Part shown: piece after piece, positions 9,035-17,055 of the stretch
Position numbering within the stretch: the stretch's first letter is position 1
How the letters are laid out: the number at the start of each line of letters is the position of its first letter
Origin: Candidatus Sumerlaeota bacterium
GTDB lineage: Bacteria > Sumerlaeota > Sumerlaeia > SLMS01 > JAHLLQ01
Direction of reading: 5' to 3'
Length of the DNA: 64,000 nt
NCBI GenBank assembly: GCA_030156535.1
Contig: JASGMJ010000008.1
Location: 62,001-126,000, forward strand
Program-made: the position numbers and the translations under genes
The notes under the pieces: generated by a model
Told to the model about the DNA's origin: nothing
The model's database searches: none
What the model saw: the letters and a program-made list of their open reading frames with translations, nothing else

Positions 9035-10054
9035 TCAGCGAATTCTGGAGTTGCTGCCCGATTGCCAGTAGTCCGCGTCCGAGCCGAGCTTGTCGAACAC
9101 TGGACGCGTTGTGGCATCGAGGCGGGCGAGAACATCGTCGGAGAGCTTGAGCGTCACGCCCTGGATGTTGGATTCGAGCTGGGCGACATTGCGGGCACCG
9201 GCCAGAACGCAGGTCACGCCGGGCTGGGCGGCAAGCCATCCGAGCGCGAGCTGCCCCATCTCGACGCCAAGCTCGGTGGCGATGGCGCGGATGCCGTCGA
9301 GCGCGGCGATGACTTCCTCCTCGGCCCCTGGGCCGCCGTGGCGCGAGTCGGGGCGGTCGCCCCGGAAGTGGCGCGTGCGCGTGCGGACCGGCGGAATCTC
9401 GTCGATGGTCTTCCACTTGCCGGTCAGGATGCCCTGGAGCAGCGACATGTAGGTCATGACGCCGATGTTGCGCTTGCGGCACAGCGGGAGGATTTCCGCT
9501 TCCAGGCCGCGCGAAAGCAAATTGTAGTGAAGCTGGTTGATGCCGATTCCGGGGACGAGATCAGCGGCCTCGGTGAGATCGCGGACACCGAAATTGCTGA
9601 CACCGATGACGCGGATCTTGCCTTCGTCGCGAAGTTGTTTCAGCGTCTCGAAGGCCTCGGGGACGGAGTGCTCGCGGATGGGCCAGTGGACCATGTAGAT
9701 GTCGATGTAGTCGGTGCGCAGGCGGCGCAGGCTGGCTTCGCAGTGCTCGCGAATCAGGGACGGAGTACAGAACTGCGGGCCGATCTTGGTGCCGATGATG
9801 GCCTCGCCCCGGCGTCCTTCAAGGATGCGGCCGAGGGCCTCCTCGCTGCGCCCGTCGTTATAGGCTTCGGCGACGTCAAGGTAGGTGACGCCGCGTTCAA
9901 GGCAGGCGGCGATGAGACTGCGCGCGTCGTTGTCGTCTTGGGCGCCCCAATAGTCGCCCTCCTTGCCTCCGAAGGCCCAGCAGCCGACGCCAAGCACGGA
10001 GATGTCGAGACCGCTGGCGCCGCAGGGGCGGCGTTCGAGTTCCCTGGATTCCAT
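9035..10054 (-). CDS. Aldo/keto reductase
   Basis: 339 residues starting MESRELERRPCGASGL. The aldo/keto reductase tetrad is visible: Asp and Tyr in YLDVAEAYNDG, Lys in IIGTKIGP, and His in MVHWP. The C-terminal ACVLAGARN-type block (here CVLAGARNVAQLESN) binds NADP. It is a cytoplasmic NAD(P)-dependent oxidoreductase of sugars or aldehydes. It lies between the frameshifted pseudopilin and the mannonate dehydratase gene, 23 bases before the latter's start, so it is part of the leftward operon. The specific sugar is unknown. Confidence 0.88.
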   Translation of the reverse strand: MESRELERRPCGASGLDISVLGVGCWAFGGKEGDYWGAQDDNDARSLIAACLERGVTYLDVAEAYNDGRSEEALGRILEGRRGEAIIGTKIGPQFCTPSLIREHCEASLRRLRTDYIDIYMVHWPIREHSVPEAFETLKQLRDEGKIRVIGVSNFGVRDLTEAADLVPGIGINQLHYNLLSRGLEAEILPLCRKRNIGVMTYMSLLQGILTGKWKTIDEIPPVRTRTRHFRGDRPDSRHGGPGAEEEVIAALDGIRAIATELGVEMGQLALGWLAAQPGVTCVLAGARNVAQLESNIQGVTLKLSDDVLARLDATTRPVFDKLGSDADYWQSGSNSRIR

Positions 10055-10139
10055 GGAACGACTCCTCGTTTGTTGTTGTGTTGTGGGTGGTAAAGAGAGG
10101 GGGGCGTGAATGGTGCAGCCCCCCCCCGCTGGAGGGATG

Positions 10140-10815
10140 TCAGGGCTGGTTGACTTCGGTGTAGACGCCCTGATTGGTGCGGGCGACGAAGCCTTCGGAG
10201 ACCGTGCCGTTGGACGGGTCGTAGGGCGAAGACGATGTGATTGTTGGCCTGCGACGGATCAACGCCGTCGAGGGCGTACCACATCATCATCTGGCTGCGC
10301 TCGGGGCCGGCGCTCGACAGCGACCACGTGTAGCCCTTCTGATGGATGCTGCGGAAGCGGGTGTAGGAATAGCCGCCGGCGACAGTGCCGAAGTATTCCT
10401 CGTGGGGGAGGTAGTCGTCGTACCAGAAGGGGAAGCCGCTCTGGGCTTCGATGTCATCGGTGCGGTCGAAGAGGAAGCCGCCACCGACGGAGAAGGGGTC
10501 GGTGAAGATGGAAGTGACGTAGGCCACGGGGGTGGTCAGCTTCGACAGCGCGTAGGGGTTGCGCTCATACTTGCTGGTGGGGAATGCGGCATGGCCGGAC
10601 TGGCGGATGTTGACGTAGCCGATCGGGTACTTGTTGTAGTCCACCGAGTAGGCCTCGATCGCGACGGCGAGCGAGCGCATGTCGGCCTGAGCGCGCGAAA
10701 CCTTCGAGCGCACCTGGGCCTCCAAGAAGTTGGGGACGGCGATCGCCGCGAGGATGGCGATAATCGCGACGACGATGAGAAGTTCGATGAGTGTGAATCC
10801 TTTGGTCCTGAACAT
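10140..10815 (-). CDS. Type II secretion-like pseudopilin with an apparent single-base frameshift
   Basis: Starts MFRTKGFTLIELLIVVAII, the prepilin peptidase signal and hydrophobic helix of type IV/II pseudopilins, then FLEAQVRSKVSRAQADM, typical of GspG-like proteins of environmental candidate phyla. In the simple reading frame the protein turns into Arg-rich nonsense after NNHIVFA. Removing one G:C pair from the GGG run at 10224-10226 restores YDPSNGTVSEGF through to TEVNQP and a TGA at 10142-10140, about 224 residues. So either the sequence carries a homopolymer error or the gene is mutated. It is the first gene after operator-like site A and heads the leftward uronate operon. Confidence 0.75.
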
Positions 10816-10891
10816 TTCGAGTCCCTTTCCGTGAGAGGGGGAGAATCGCCGGGTGGATAGGATAGGCCAATGCCTGCATCATTCTTTCGCA

Positions 10892-10915
10892 CTTGTCAAG
10901 AGTACAGATTGAACT
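10892..10915 (-). promoter_or_regulatory. Operator/promoter-like element A of the uronate locus
   Basis: Read on the minus strand, toward the pseudopilin start at 10815, this 24-base element contains TTCAATCTGTACT followed by a TTGACA -35-like box (10899-10894). It matches site C (13762-13785) at 23 of 24 positions and has the same orientation relative to its downstream operon. No convincing -10 box lies 17 bases downstream, so whether it is an operator, an activator site or part of the core promoter is open. The adjacent GntR/LacI-type regulator is the obvious candidate binder (inference). Confidence 0.55.
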
Positions 10916-11048
10916 ATTTGCACCAGCCCGAAGAGAGTGTTTTGATCACATTGCTCCGTTTGGATCATCACTCTCTCCACGCTCACGCTTTTTTCCTCTG
11001 GTCTAATATGCCCATTAAGTCTTTTGTTTTCAGGCGCAGAGAAAGGGG

Positions 11049-11084
11049 AAAAGAAAAGGCCACCCTCTGGTTTGGAGGGTGGCC
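11049..11084 (-). terminator. Rho-independent terminator of the GntR/LacI-type regulator gene
   Basis: On the minus strand a perfect 10-bp stem (GGCCACCCTC with GAGGGTGGCC, plus-strand arms at 11058-11067 and 11075-11084) and a 7-base loop are followed by TTTTCTTTT. It lies about 50 bases after the regulator stop codon and separates it from the pseudopilin operon. Confidence 0.85.
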
Positions 11085-11134
11085 GAACTCTGAACTTTCC
11101 TGGAATCTTTCGGAGGGAGAAGGCTCCCGCGAGA

Positions 11135-12334
11135 TCAGTCTTTTCCGGTGCCCTGGAAGCTGGCCATGAGGGCGGCGGCGACGGTGGGGCGGCCGGTGCG
11201 CGGTGCGGCCAGGGTGTCGCCGGGGACGATGTTGGGCTTGAGAACGACCTGGCTGCGGGCGCAGCGGCGGGTGTGGATGAGTTCCGCGAGGATTTCGAAG
11301 GCTTCGCTGACGGTGCGGCTGGTGTCGGCCTTGGGCCCGCTGATGCGGGTGGTCAGGTCGTCGGTCCGCATGGGGGCGCTGGCCTGGCTGATGAGGCTGA
11401 GGTCCTCGGGGATGCGGATGCCCAGCACGTCGCAAACGACGACGATGCGGCGGGCCTTGGCGCTGGTGAGAGAGATGAGGGCAGTGGCGTCGGAGAAGCG
11501 CAGGAGGTACTCGCGGATGCCGACGAGGTCGTCGGCGTCGTGCTTGAGCGAGAGCTCGATGGCTTCCTCGCAGGGGGGAAGCCCGGCTTCCTGCATGGCG
11601 CGGCGGTGCCCGGCGAGGGAGACGTCGAGGCCGCAGTCGGGGTGCGGGGGGCCGCAGTAGGCGAGGATGTTGCGGTGTCCTGCCTCGATGGCCATGCGGG
11701 TGGCCTGGTAGATGGCGTAGTAGCCGTCGTGGTAGACGGAGGGTCGGCTCTGGCCCTGGGGGGATTCGATGAAGACCATGGGGATTTGGTCGTCGTCGAG
11801 GCGGACGGCGTCCATGCGCGGGAAGGAGTGGAGGCAGATGATCCCCTGGACGCGGTCGGCAAACGGGCCGTCGAGGCGGTCGAGGCGCCCCCAGTCGTCG
11901 TCCTCGTTGAGGCAAAGGGCCTCGGTGGTGTAGCCCTTTTCGGAGGCCAGGCGCATCACGGCGTGCATGCGCGAAAGGTAGACGTGGTCGAAGTGGTAGT
12001 TGGCGCCCTCCTCGCTCTTGGTCATGGCGATGCCGATGACGCCCTTGGATTTGACGCCTTTGGGCAGGAGAGCCTGGAGGAAGGTGCCGCGGCGGGTTTC
12101 CTGGCGGACGTAGCCGTCTTCGCGCAGGGCCTCGAGGGCGCGCTGGATCACGTTGTGGCTCAGGCCGCTCATTTCGGCGAGTGAGTTGGCTCCCGGAAGG
12201 CGGTCTCCCACCTGCCAGCGCCCCGCATGGATTTCGCGGCACAGGGCGTCGTAGACCTGCTCAGCGAGTGTGAGGCGGAAAGTGCTGCGGATCGGGTGGT
12301 TGAACAGCGTCCACTCGCGCTCTTCTTTTGCCAT
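11135..12334 (-). CDS. GntR-type DNA-binding / LacI-type sugar-binding transcription regulator (AraR-like)
   Basis: 399 residues from ATG 12334 (MAKEEREWTLF), with GGAGAG upstream; a longer upstream reading would run through the promoter. Residues about 20-95 are a GntR winged helix (LAEQVYDALCREI, GDRLPGANSLAEMSGLS, ALREDGYVRQETRRGTF). Residues about 105-380 form a LacI/periplasmic-binding-like effector domain (GVIGIAMT, QGIICLHS, AGHRNILAYCG). This AraR-like architecture usually means a repressor released by a sugar. It sits between the two uronate operons, its own promoter shares a 9-base core with sites A and C, and it is closed by a terminator. Effector unknown; a uronate or KDG is a reasonable guess. 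Confidence 0.88.
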   Translation of the reverse strand: MAKEEREWTLFNHPIRSTFRLTLAEQVYDALCREIHAGRWQVGDRLPGANSLAEMSGLSHNVIQRALEALREDGYVRQETRRGTFLQALLPKGVKSKGVIGIAMTKSEEGANYHFDHVYLSRMHAVMRLASEKGYTTEALCLNEDDDWGRLDRLDGPFADRVQGIICLHSFPRMDAVRLDDDQIPMVFIESPQGQSRPSVYHDGYYAIYQATRMAIEAGHRNILAYCGPPHPDCGLDVSLAGHRRAMQEAGLPPCEEAIELSLKHDADDLVGIREYLLRFSDATALISLTSAKARRIVVVCDVLGIRIPEDLSLISQASAPMRTDDLTTRISGPKADTSRTVSEAFEILAELIHTRRCARSQVVLKPNIVPGDTLAAPRTGRPTVAAALMASFQGTGKD

Positions 12335-12667
12335 GAACGGGCTCTCCGGAACAGCCAGCCTGCGGCTGCATGTAAAATCTGAACCTTTGTATAGTACAGC
12401 TTGCCGGATCGCAAGGGTTATTGCGGCGGGCACCCTTTCGCCAGGCGCCCATGGGGCAAAAAGGGCAGCAGGGAGCGAAAGTAACAGCGGGGAAAGGGAT
12501 CCGGGGGGATGAATTCGTCGAATCTGGGCCAGGCGCCCCCAGGGTTATGCCGCGAGACTCCTGATCCCAGGCCACGTAGGTTGGCCGTTTCTCCAACGGG
12601 GTTGACGGCGCGGGTCAGGTAGGATAGGTCAGGCTGACCCTTTTATCTCGCTTTCCGGGAGTTTACC
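12335..12667. other. Divergent intergenic region between regulator and secreted orphan
   Basis: 333 bases without a gene between divergent starts. It contains operator-like site B (12391-12399), a twice-repeated CCAGGCGCCC (12441-12450 and 12529-12538), and the perfect inverted repeat GGTCAG-G-CTGACC (12627-12639) about 30 bases before the start at 12668. A TTGACG at 12602-12607 could be a -35 box for the rightward gene, but no good -10 box is seen. Confidence 0.5.
12391..12399 (-). promoter_or_regulatory. Operator-like site B in the regulator's own promoter
   Basis: On the minus strand the core CTGTACTAT is identical to the core of site C; it continues to TATACA, which could be the -10 box of the regulator gene with TTGCGA about 15 bases upstream. 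The site is about 60 bases before the regulator start. Overlap of the core with the presumed -10 box suggests autoregulation. The match is short, so chance similarity is possible. Confidence 0.4.
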
Positions 12668-13618
12668 ATGCGTTCCTTCTCGTCTTCCGCCCTCCTTCTG
12701 GCTTCGGCTGCCGCGCTGCAGATGGCCTGCTCGCCGGTGGCGGAGGCAGCCGCCACACCGGACGAGGCCCTTTGGGAGGCCGCGAGCCCGGTCTTTGATT
12801 TCGAGAGCGTGGACGCGTTCGAGGGGCTGACGCTCGATATGCGCAATCCGCGGCGCGGGAAATACTCGGGAATGTGGGCGGATACGATGGGGACCGAGCG
12901 CGTCACGACGAAGGCGTTTCCGGCGGATGTCAGCGCGTATGAGGGGATGGTGCTCTGGGTGCATTCGGAAAAGGCGACGGGCGCGGGGATCGCCATTGTC
13001 CTGAAATCAGAGAATCCGGCGTCGCCAGGATCGGACTACTACCAGGCGAATCTGACGGTGGACTGGGAGGGATGGCGGCTCGTGCGGATTGCGTTCGCGG
13101 ACATGGTGGTGAAGCGCGAACCCTTGGGATTGGCGGCGATCGGAGAGTTTCGCCTGGCGTCGAGCGGCTTCGGAATCGACGTGCGGAGTCCGGAAACGGT
13201 GCTGAAGTTCGACGAGCTGCGCCTGTACGGCGGGCCGGCGGCGGGAGCGGCGGAGGAGAACGCGCCGGCCACGGAAGCGCGGGGCGTGGAGTGGGCTGCC
13301 TCGCTGGACGAGGCGGTGGAGAAGGCGGGGGCGGACGGCGTGGTGGTGTTGCTGGCGGTGGCGGGGGAGGGCGCGGAGAGCGGAACGGAGGAAGAGCGGC
13401 AGTTGCTGGAATTGCTGTCCCATCCTGAACTGCGCGGAGCGGCCGGATACCGCTTCAGCCGGGATGAAACACCCGATTTGGCGGCGCTTCTGGGGCTAAA
13501 AGTGCTCCCCTCCGCAACTTTTTGCACCCCGGCTGGCCAGCCGTTTTTGCGCCTCGACGACCCGGCGCGGTTCCCATCGCCAGTGCAGTTGTCCGGCCTT
13601 CTCGCGGATTTACCCTAG
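12668..13618 (+). CDS. Secreted protein with carbohydrate-binding-like beta-sandwich and thioredoxin-like C-terminal domain
   Basis: 316 residues from ATG 12668 (GGGAG upstream). The N-terminus MRSFSSSALLLASAAAL is an export signal; Cys in QMAC could be a lipobox cysteine, though the motif is imperfect. Residues about 35-190 (FDFESVDAFEGLTLDM, EGMVLWVHSEKATGAGI, FDELRLYGG) look like a CBM-type jelly roll. Residues about 210-316 resemble a thioredoxin fold without CxxC: a helical segment, then LLGLKVLPSATF with the expected cis-Pro, then QPFLRLDD. It stands alone between regulator and beta-helix operon. No known family is confidently recognised; domain calls are by pattern only. Confidence 0.65.
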   Translation: MRSFSSSALLLASAAALQMACSPVAEAAATPDEALWEAASPVFDFESVDAFEGLTLDMRNPRRGKYSGMWADTMGTERVTTKAFPADVSAYEGMVLWVHSEKATGAGIAIVLKSENPASPGSDYYQANLTVDWEGWRLVRIAFADMVVKREPLGLAAIGEFRLASSGFGIDVRSPETVLKFDELRLYGGPAAGAAEENAPATEARGVEWAASLDEAVEKAGADGVVVLLAVAGEGAESGTEEERQLLELLSHPELRGAAGYRFSRDETPDLAALLGLKVLPSATFCTPAGQPFLRLDDPARFPSPVQLSGLLADLP

Positions 13619-13929
13619 AATACTGCAGGAAAAAGCGTTATTGCGCTTTCTGCCCGCCCTTCGCGCCCCTCTTTCGGGTGGGCTGCCAGTGGGGTGAAGA
13701 GGTGTGTTTGGGCCCTGGCCGATAGTTGAACCAAACTGATCCATGATGGAAATATCGAGCCAGTTCAATCTGTACTATTGACAAGGGGACTGATCTTTCC
13801 TATGTCTGCGCTATTCTTGTCAGGGACCGATGGTTCTTTTGCAGCAGACAGGCACTTTAGCCGGGTGGCGTCTTCTCATTGAATCGTCCGTGTTCCTTGC
13901 TGGGCAAACCACGCTACTCAGGAGAGAAG
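13619..13929. other. Intergenic region upstream of the beta-helix operon
   Basis: 311 bases without a gene. A possible hairpin at 13625-13653 (GCAG and AAAGCG arms with CGCTTT and CTGC) follows the upstream stop but has no T-run. Operator-like site C is at 13762-13785. The rest is unremarkable leader sequence ending in AGGAGAG before the start at 13930. Confidence 0.5.
13762..13785 (+). promoter_or_regulatory. Operator/promoter-like element C of the uronate locus
   Basis: The 24-base element contains TTCAATCTGTACTATTGACA; TTGACA (13778-13783) is a perfect -35 box and TATGTC (13801-13806) lies 17 bases downstream as a poor -10. TCAAT-CTGTACT-ATTGA within it is an inverted repeat with 5-bp arms. 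It matches site A at 23 of 24 positions and points toward the beta-helix operon starting at 13930. Shared control of the two operons by the neighbouring GntR/LacI-type protein is inferred. Confidence 0.6.
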
Positions 13930-15378
13930 ATGATGCATCGCAGATTTGCGGCAATCCTGGCCGCGGGAACGCTGGCCCTGGCCGCTCCGGCCTTGAGTCA
14001 GACGATCACGGTCCGTGCCGATGGTTCGGGCGATCACTTGACGATTCCGTCCGCCGTGGCCGCCGTGGCCGATGGCGGAACCATCCAGATCACCGAGGCG
14101 GGTACGTATATCGAGGGCGTCACCCTGCCTGGCGGCAAGAGCTACACGATTGAAGCGACAGTGCCCGGGGTGGTTTCGGGCGACGACTCCGGCTTCTCCG
14201 GCTGGTCTTTGGATCCGTCCGCAGGCGTCGTGGACGTGACGCTCCGGGGCTTCGAGATTCGGCGCATCGCCGGTTCGGGCGCGGCTTTCGACATTGACCA
14301 ACATGCGACGAATTCCGTGACCGTGACGTTCGATGACATGGACATCCGCCAGACGGTGACGGCGAGCGGCGGAGAGGCTCTGAAGCTCGACGACGGTGCG
14401 GGCGCAGGCGCGGCTCCGATCGTCGTCACCGCGACGGACTCGCTGTTCGAGGCGCTGACCGAGAGCGGCAGTGGCAAGGCAGCCATCCGCGTGCAGGGCG
14501 ACGTGGACGAAATGTCGAACGTGACGATCGAGCTGACGAACTGCACGCTGACGAACAAGAACGAGGGATGTTTCCGTTCCGACGGCGATTCCAACCAGAC
14601 CTACACGCTGACGGGCTGCACGCTCAACAACCCGCTCGACAAGGGTTTCGAGCTTGCGACGGCGCAGGACGGCTCGACCTACACGCTGGTCGACACGACG
14701 ATTCTGGCCGGCCAGGAAGGCGTGTACGTGCGCGCCGACTCGGTCAACAACACGTGGGTGTTCGAGCGCTGCACGATCGACAACACGGCGGCCTTCGACA
14801 CGGGTGGCGACAAGGCTGTCTCACTCGACTACGACACGGCGGGCACGAGCACCGACCCGGCAGTGGCGAACAACACGCTGTCGATGAAGAACTGCCTGAT
14901 CCTGTCGCAGCCGGGGAGCGGCTCGAACTTCCGCGCCGTCGATCTTGACAACTTCAACGCGGCGTCCTTCCTGCACTGCACGATCGCGGCGGTTGGCGGA
15001 ACGGGCGACCGTGCCATCTCGACGGCACGCAGCTCCGCCTACGACTTCCAGAACTGTGCTTTCATCGACTACGCGGACCCGATCAGCGGCTCGACGGGAA
15101 CGAAGTCGGGCAATGCGATCGCCGGCCCGGCCGACGATACGAGTGGCGGGGGCGACCGCATCTACACGACGAACGTTGGGGACTTCAATCTCGACGCGGG
15201 CTATGCACCGTCGCCGACCTCCTCGCTGATCGATGCGGGCGATGCCGACACGGCGATCTCGACGGCGGTGGGTGGTGTTGACCGCGCCGGAGCAACCCGT
15301 GACGCGACGCCGGACATCGGCGCCTTCGAGTACATCTCCGTTTCGTCCGTCGAGGACTGGCGCGTGATCGAGAAGTAA
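13930..15378 (+). CDS. Secreted right-handed beta-helix protein (paralogue pair, first)
   Basis: 482 residues from ATG 13930 (AGGAGAG upstream; a second in-frame ATG follows at once). Signal peptide MMHRRFAAILAAGTLALAAP with cleavage near LSQ/TIT. Repeated short strands rich in Thr, Asn and Asp (VTLRGFEIRR, VTFDDMDIRQ, IELTNCTLTN, YTLTGCTLNN, LVDTTIL) are the turns of a parallel beta-helix, as in pectate-lyase-fold and polyuronate-binding proteins. It ends with DIGAFEYIS and a tail SSVEDWRVIEK. The product of 15482-16945 is a paralogue. It may be a lyase, a binding protein or an adhesin; no catalytic motif is evident. Confidence 0.75.
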   Translation: MMHRRFAAILAAGTLALAAPALSQTITVRADGSGDHLTIPSAVAAVADGGTIQITEAGTYIEGVTLPGGKSYTIEATVPGVVSGDDSGFSGWSLDPSAGVVDVTLRGFEIRRIAGSGAAFDIDQHATNSVTVTFDDMDIRQTVTASGGEALKLDDGAGAGAAPIVVTATDSLFEALTESGSGKAAIRVQGDVDEMSNVTIELTNCTLTNKNEGCFRSDGDSNQTYTLTGCTLNNPLDKGFELATAQDGSTYTLVDTTILAGQEGVYVRADSVNNTWVFERCTIDNTAAFDTGGDKAVSLDYDTAGTSTDPAVANNTLSMKNCLILSQPGSGSNFRAVDLDNFNAASFLHCTIAAVGGTGDRAISTARSSAYDFQNCAFIDYADPISGSTGTKSGNAIAGPADDTSGGGDRIYTTNVGDFNLDAGYAPSPTSSLIDAGDADTAISTAVGGVDRAGATRDATPDIGAFEYISVSSVEDWRVIEK

Positions 15379-15399
15379 CAGGACCGCCGAATGGAAACC

Positions 15400-15428
15400 G
15401 CTCCGCCGTCCGACGCGGACGGCGGAGC
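15400..15428 (+). other. Strong hairpin without T-run between two beta-helix genes
   Basis: Perfect 12-bp stem (GCTCCGCCGTCC at 15400-15411 with GGACGGCGGAGC at 15417-15428) and a GACGC loop, 22 bases after the first gene's stop and about 50 bases before the next start. No T-tract follows. It may protect the upstream mRNA end or tune relative expression of the two paralogues (inference). Confidence 0.55.
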
Positions 15429-15481
15429 CACCCTCAAGAATCCCGGGATGGGGATGAAAACAAAACACAAGGATGGGAATC

Positions 15482-16945
15482 ATGTTGAAGAGACACTTTC
15501 TGTATCCAGCCGTGTTGACACTGACCGCGCTGGCGGTGCCCGCGCTCCCCGCTGCTCTGGAAACCGTCCGGCTTGATGGTGCCAGCGGCGCACACACAAC
15601 GCTCAACGATGCGATCGCATCCGTGAGCGACGGCGGCGTGATTGAAATCACGCAGGCGGGCGACTATCAGCAGCCCGATGTGCCGACCACCGCCAATGTG
15701 ACCATCATCGGCGGCAAGAGCTATACGATCCGGGCGACCGTGTCAGGCGTCACAATCTCCGAAGGTATCCTGACAGACCCGACGACGGGCGCCATCGACG
15801 TTACTCTCGAGAATATCTCGGTGGATCGTCTGGGCACCGGTGCCGCGATGTATGTCGAGCAGCACAACGGCGGCGGCAGTGCCGGCAATTCCGTGACAGT
15901 GCACCTGAAGGACATGTTGCTTCAGTCGGCCGAGGGCGAAGGCATGCGCATCGACGGCGTGGGAACGGATGGCGGTCTCGTTACGCTGACGGCCGAGAAC
16001 ACGACGTTCTCCTCGCTGGGCGGCTCGAACAAGGCGGCCCTGCGTGTCAGTACCACTGCCGGTGGCGTTCCCTCCGGCTCTGGTCCGGTGAACGGCTTGT
16101 CGGTGTCGCTGACCGACACGGTGCTCACGTCGGCGAACTATCGCGGCATCCGTAACGACGGCGGCTCGAACCAGAGCTGGACGCTGGACGGCTGCACGAT
16201 CACGAGCCTCGATCGCGGCTTCGAAGTCAATCAGGCCGGAAACGACAACAATACCTACGAGCTGACTGACACGACAATCACGTCGAACCAGGAGTGCATC
16301 CACGACGAGAACAAGTCGACGAACACGACGTGGACGCTGAACCGCTGCAAGCTCGACGGTTCTGGCGGCACGCTCAGCGACCGCGCGATGGTTCTGCGCG
16401 ACAGCAACCTGACCCCGAACTTCACGGTGAATCTCTACAACACCATCGTCCTCGCGCAGCCCAACACCGACGGCATGGAGACGACGCGGGTCAACCTGAC
16501 GGCGTATCACTGCACGTTTGTGGGCAGCGGAGAGGGATCGATTGCCGAAGGCATCGACGCGAACACGAACACGGGTCTGGTGTTCGACGTGAAGAACAGC
16601 GTCTTCCAGGGCTTCGACCGCGGCATCAACAGTTCGAGCAGTGTGGCGAACACGAGCGACTATAACGTGTTCGATGGTGCCGAGATCGACACGGACACGA
16701 GTGCCACGCGCACCGATCTGGGCGCGAACAGCGCGATCAACGCAACGCTGAACCTGGATGCCAACTACGCCCCGCAGGCGGGCTCGGCGGCGATTCAGTT
16801 CGGCAGCACGGACAGTGGCATCGCCACGGCGATCGGCAACGTTGACTACAACGGCAACGCACGGCCGAACCCGGTGGCAACGAACCCCGATGCGGGGGCC
16901 TTCGAAGTGGGCGGTTCCTCCACCAACGACTGGCACCTGTACTAA
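15482..16945 (+). CDS. Secreted right-handed beta-helix protein (paralogue pair, second)
   Basis: 487 residues from ATG 15482; AAGGA at about 9 bases upstream favours this over ATG 15473. Signal peptide MLKRHFLYPAVLTLTALAVP, cleaved near LPA. It shares a plan with the preceding product: an opening block with SDGGVIEITQAG and GGKSYTIRATVSGV, then beta-helix turns (VTLENISVDRL, LTAENTTFSSL, WTLDGCTITSL, YELTDTTIT), an AGAFEVG block near the end and a tail SSTNDWHLY. Extracellular; probable role in binding or cleaving the polymer. Duplication of this gene pair is evident from the shared layout. Confidence 0.75.
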   Translation: MLKRHFLYPAVLTLTALAVPALPAALETVRLDGASGAHTTLNDAIASVSDGGVIEITQAGDYQQPDVPTTANVTIIGGKSYTIRATVSGVTISEGILTDPTTGAIDVTLENISVDRLGTGAAMYVEQHNGGGSAGNSVTVHLKDMLLQSAEGEGMRIDGVGTDGGLVTLTAENTTFSSLGGSNKAALRVSTTAGGVPSGSGPVNGLSVSLTDTVLTSANYRGIRNDGGSNQSWTLDGCTITSLDRGFEVNQAGNDNNTYELTDTTITSNQECIHDENKSTNTTWTLNRCKLDGSGGTLSDRAMVLRDSNLTPNFTVNLYNTIVLAQPNTDGMETTRVNLTAYHCTFVGSGEGSIAEGIDANTNTGLVFDVKNSVFQGFDRGINSSSSVANTSDYNVFDGAEIDTDTSATRTDLGANSAINATLNLDANYAPQAGSAAIQFGSTDSGIATAIGNVDYNGNARPNPVATNPDAGAFEVGGSSTNDWHLY

Positions 16946-16966
16946 GGGCTGGCGAGCGCTTCCCTG

Positions 16967-17012
16967 GGCGGCCGGCGGTTTCCTCCTCCTCTCCCGTCGG
17001 CCGCCATTTTTG
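16967..17012 (+). terminator. Terminator-like hairpin after the beta-helix pair
   Basis: Arms GGCGGCCGGCGG (16967-16978) and CCGTCGGCCGCC (16994-17005) pair over 12 positions with one G-U pair and a pyrimidine-rich loop, followed by ATTTTTG. It lies just before the next gene in the same direction, so that gene may depend on read-through or on its own promoter. Confidence 0.7.
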
Positions 17013-17055
17013 TGTCAGGCACTTGGCTGAAACTACCGAATGCAGGCTTGCAACG

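Larger units (their letters stand above)
10816..11134. other. Intergenic region upstream of pseudopilin operon
   Basis: 319 bases without a gene between two leftward genes. It holds the terminator of the regulator gene (11049-11084) and operator-like site A (10892-10915), listed separately. AT content rises in 10880-11050 compared with the flanking genes, as expected for a promoter region. No other feature seen. Confidence 0.6.

Noticed and set aside
9754..10139. C-terminal extension of the pseudopilin into the aldo/keto reductase gene
   Set aside because: Caused by the frameshift near 10225; the extension is Pro/Arg-rich and overlaps the reductase in another frame.
12602..12630. Promoter with TTGACG for the gene at 12668
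   Set aside because: The best -10 candidates at correct spacing (ATAGGT, TAGGTC) match poorly.
13625..13653. Terminator after the secreted orphan gene
   Set aside because: Interrupted stem and no T-run; recorded only as a possible hairpin.
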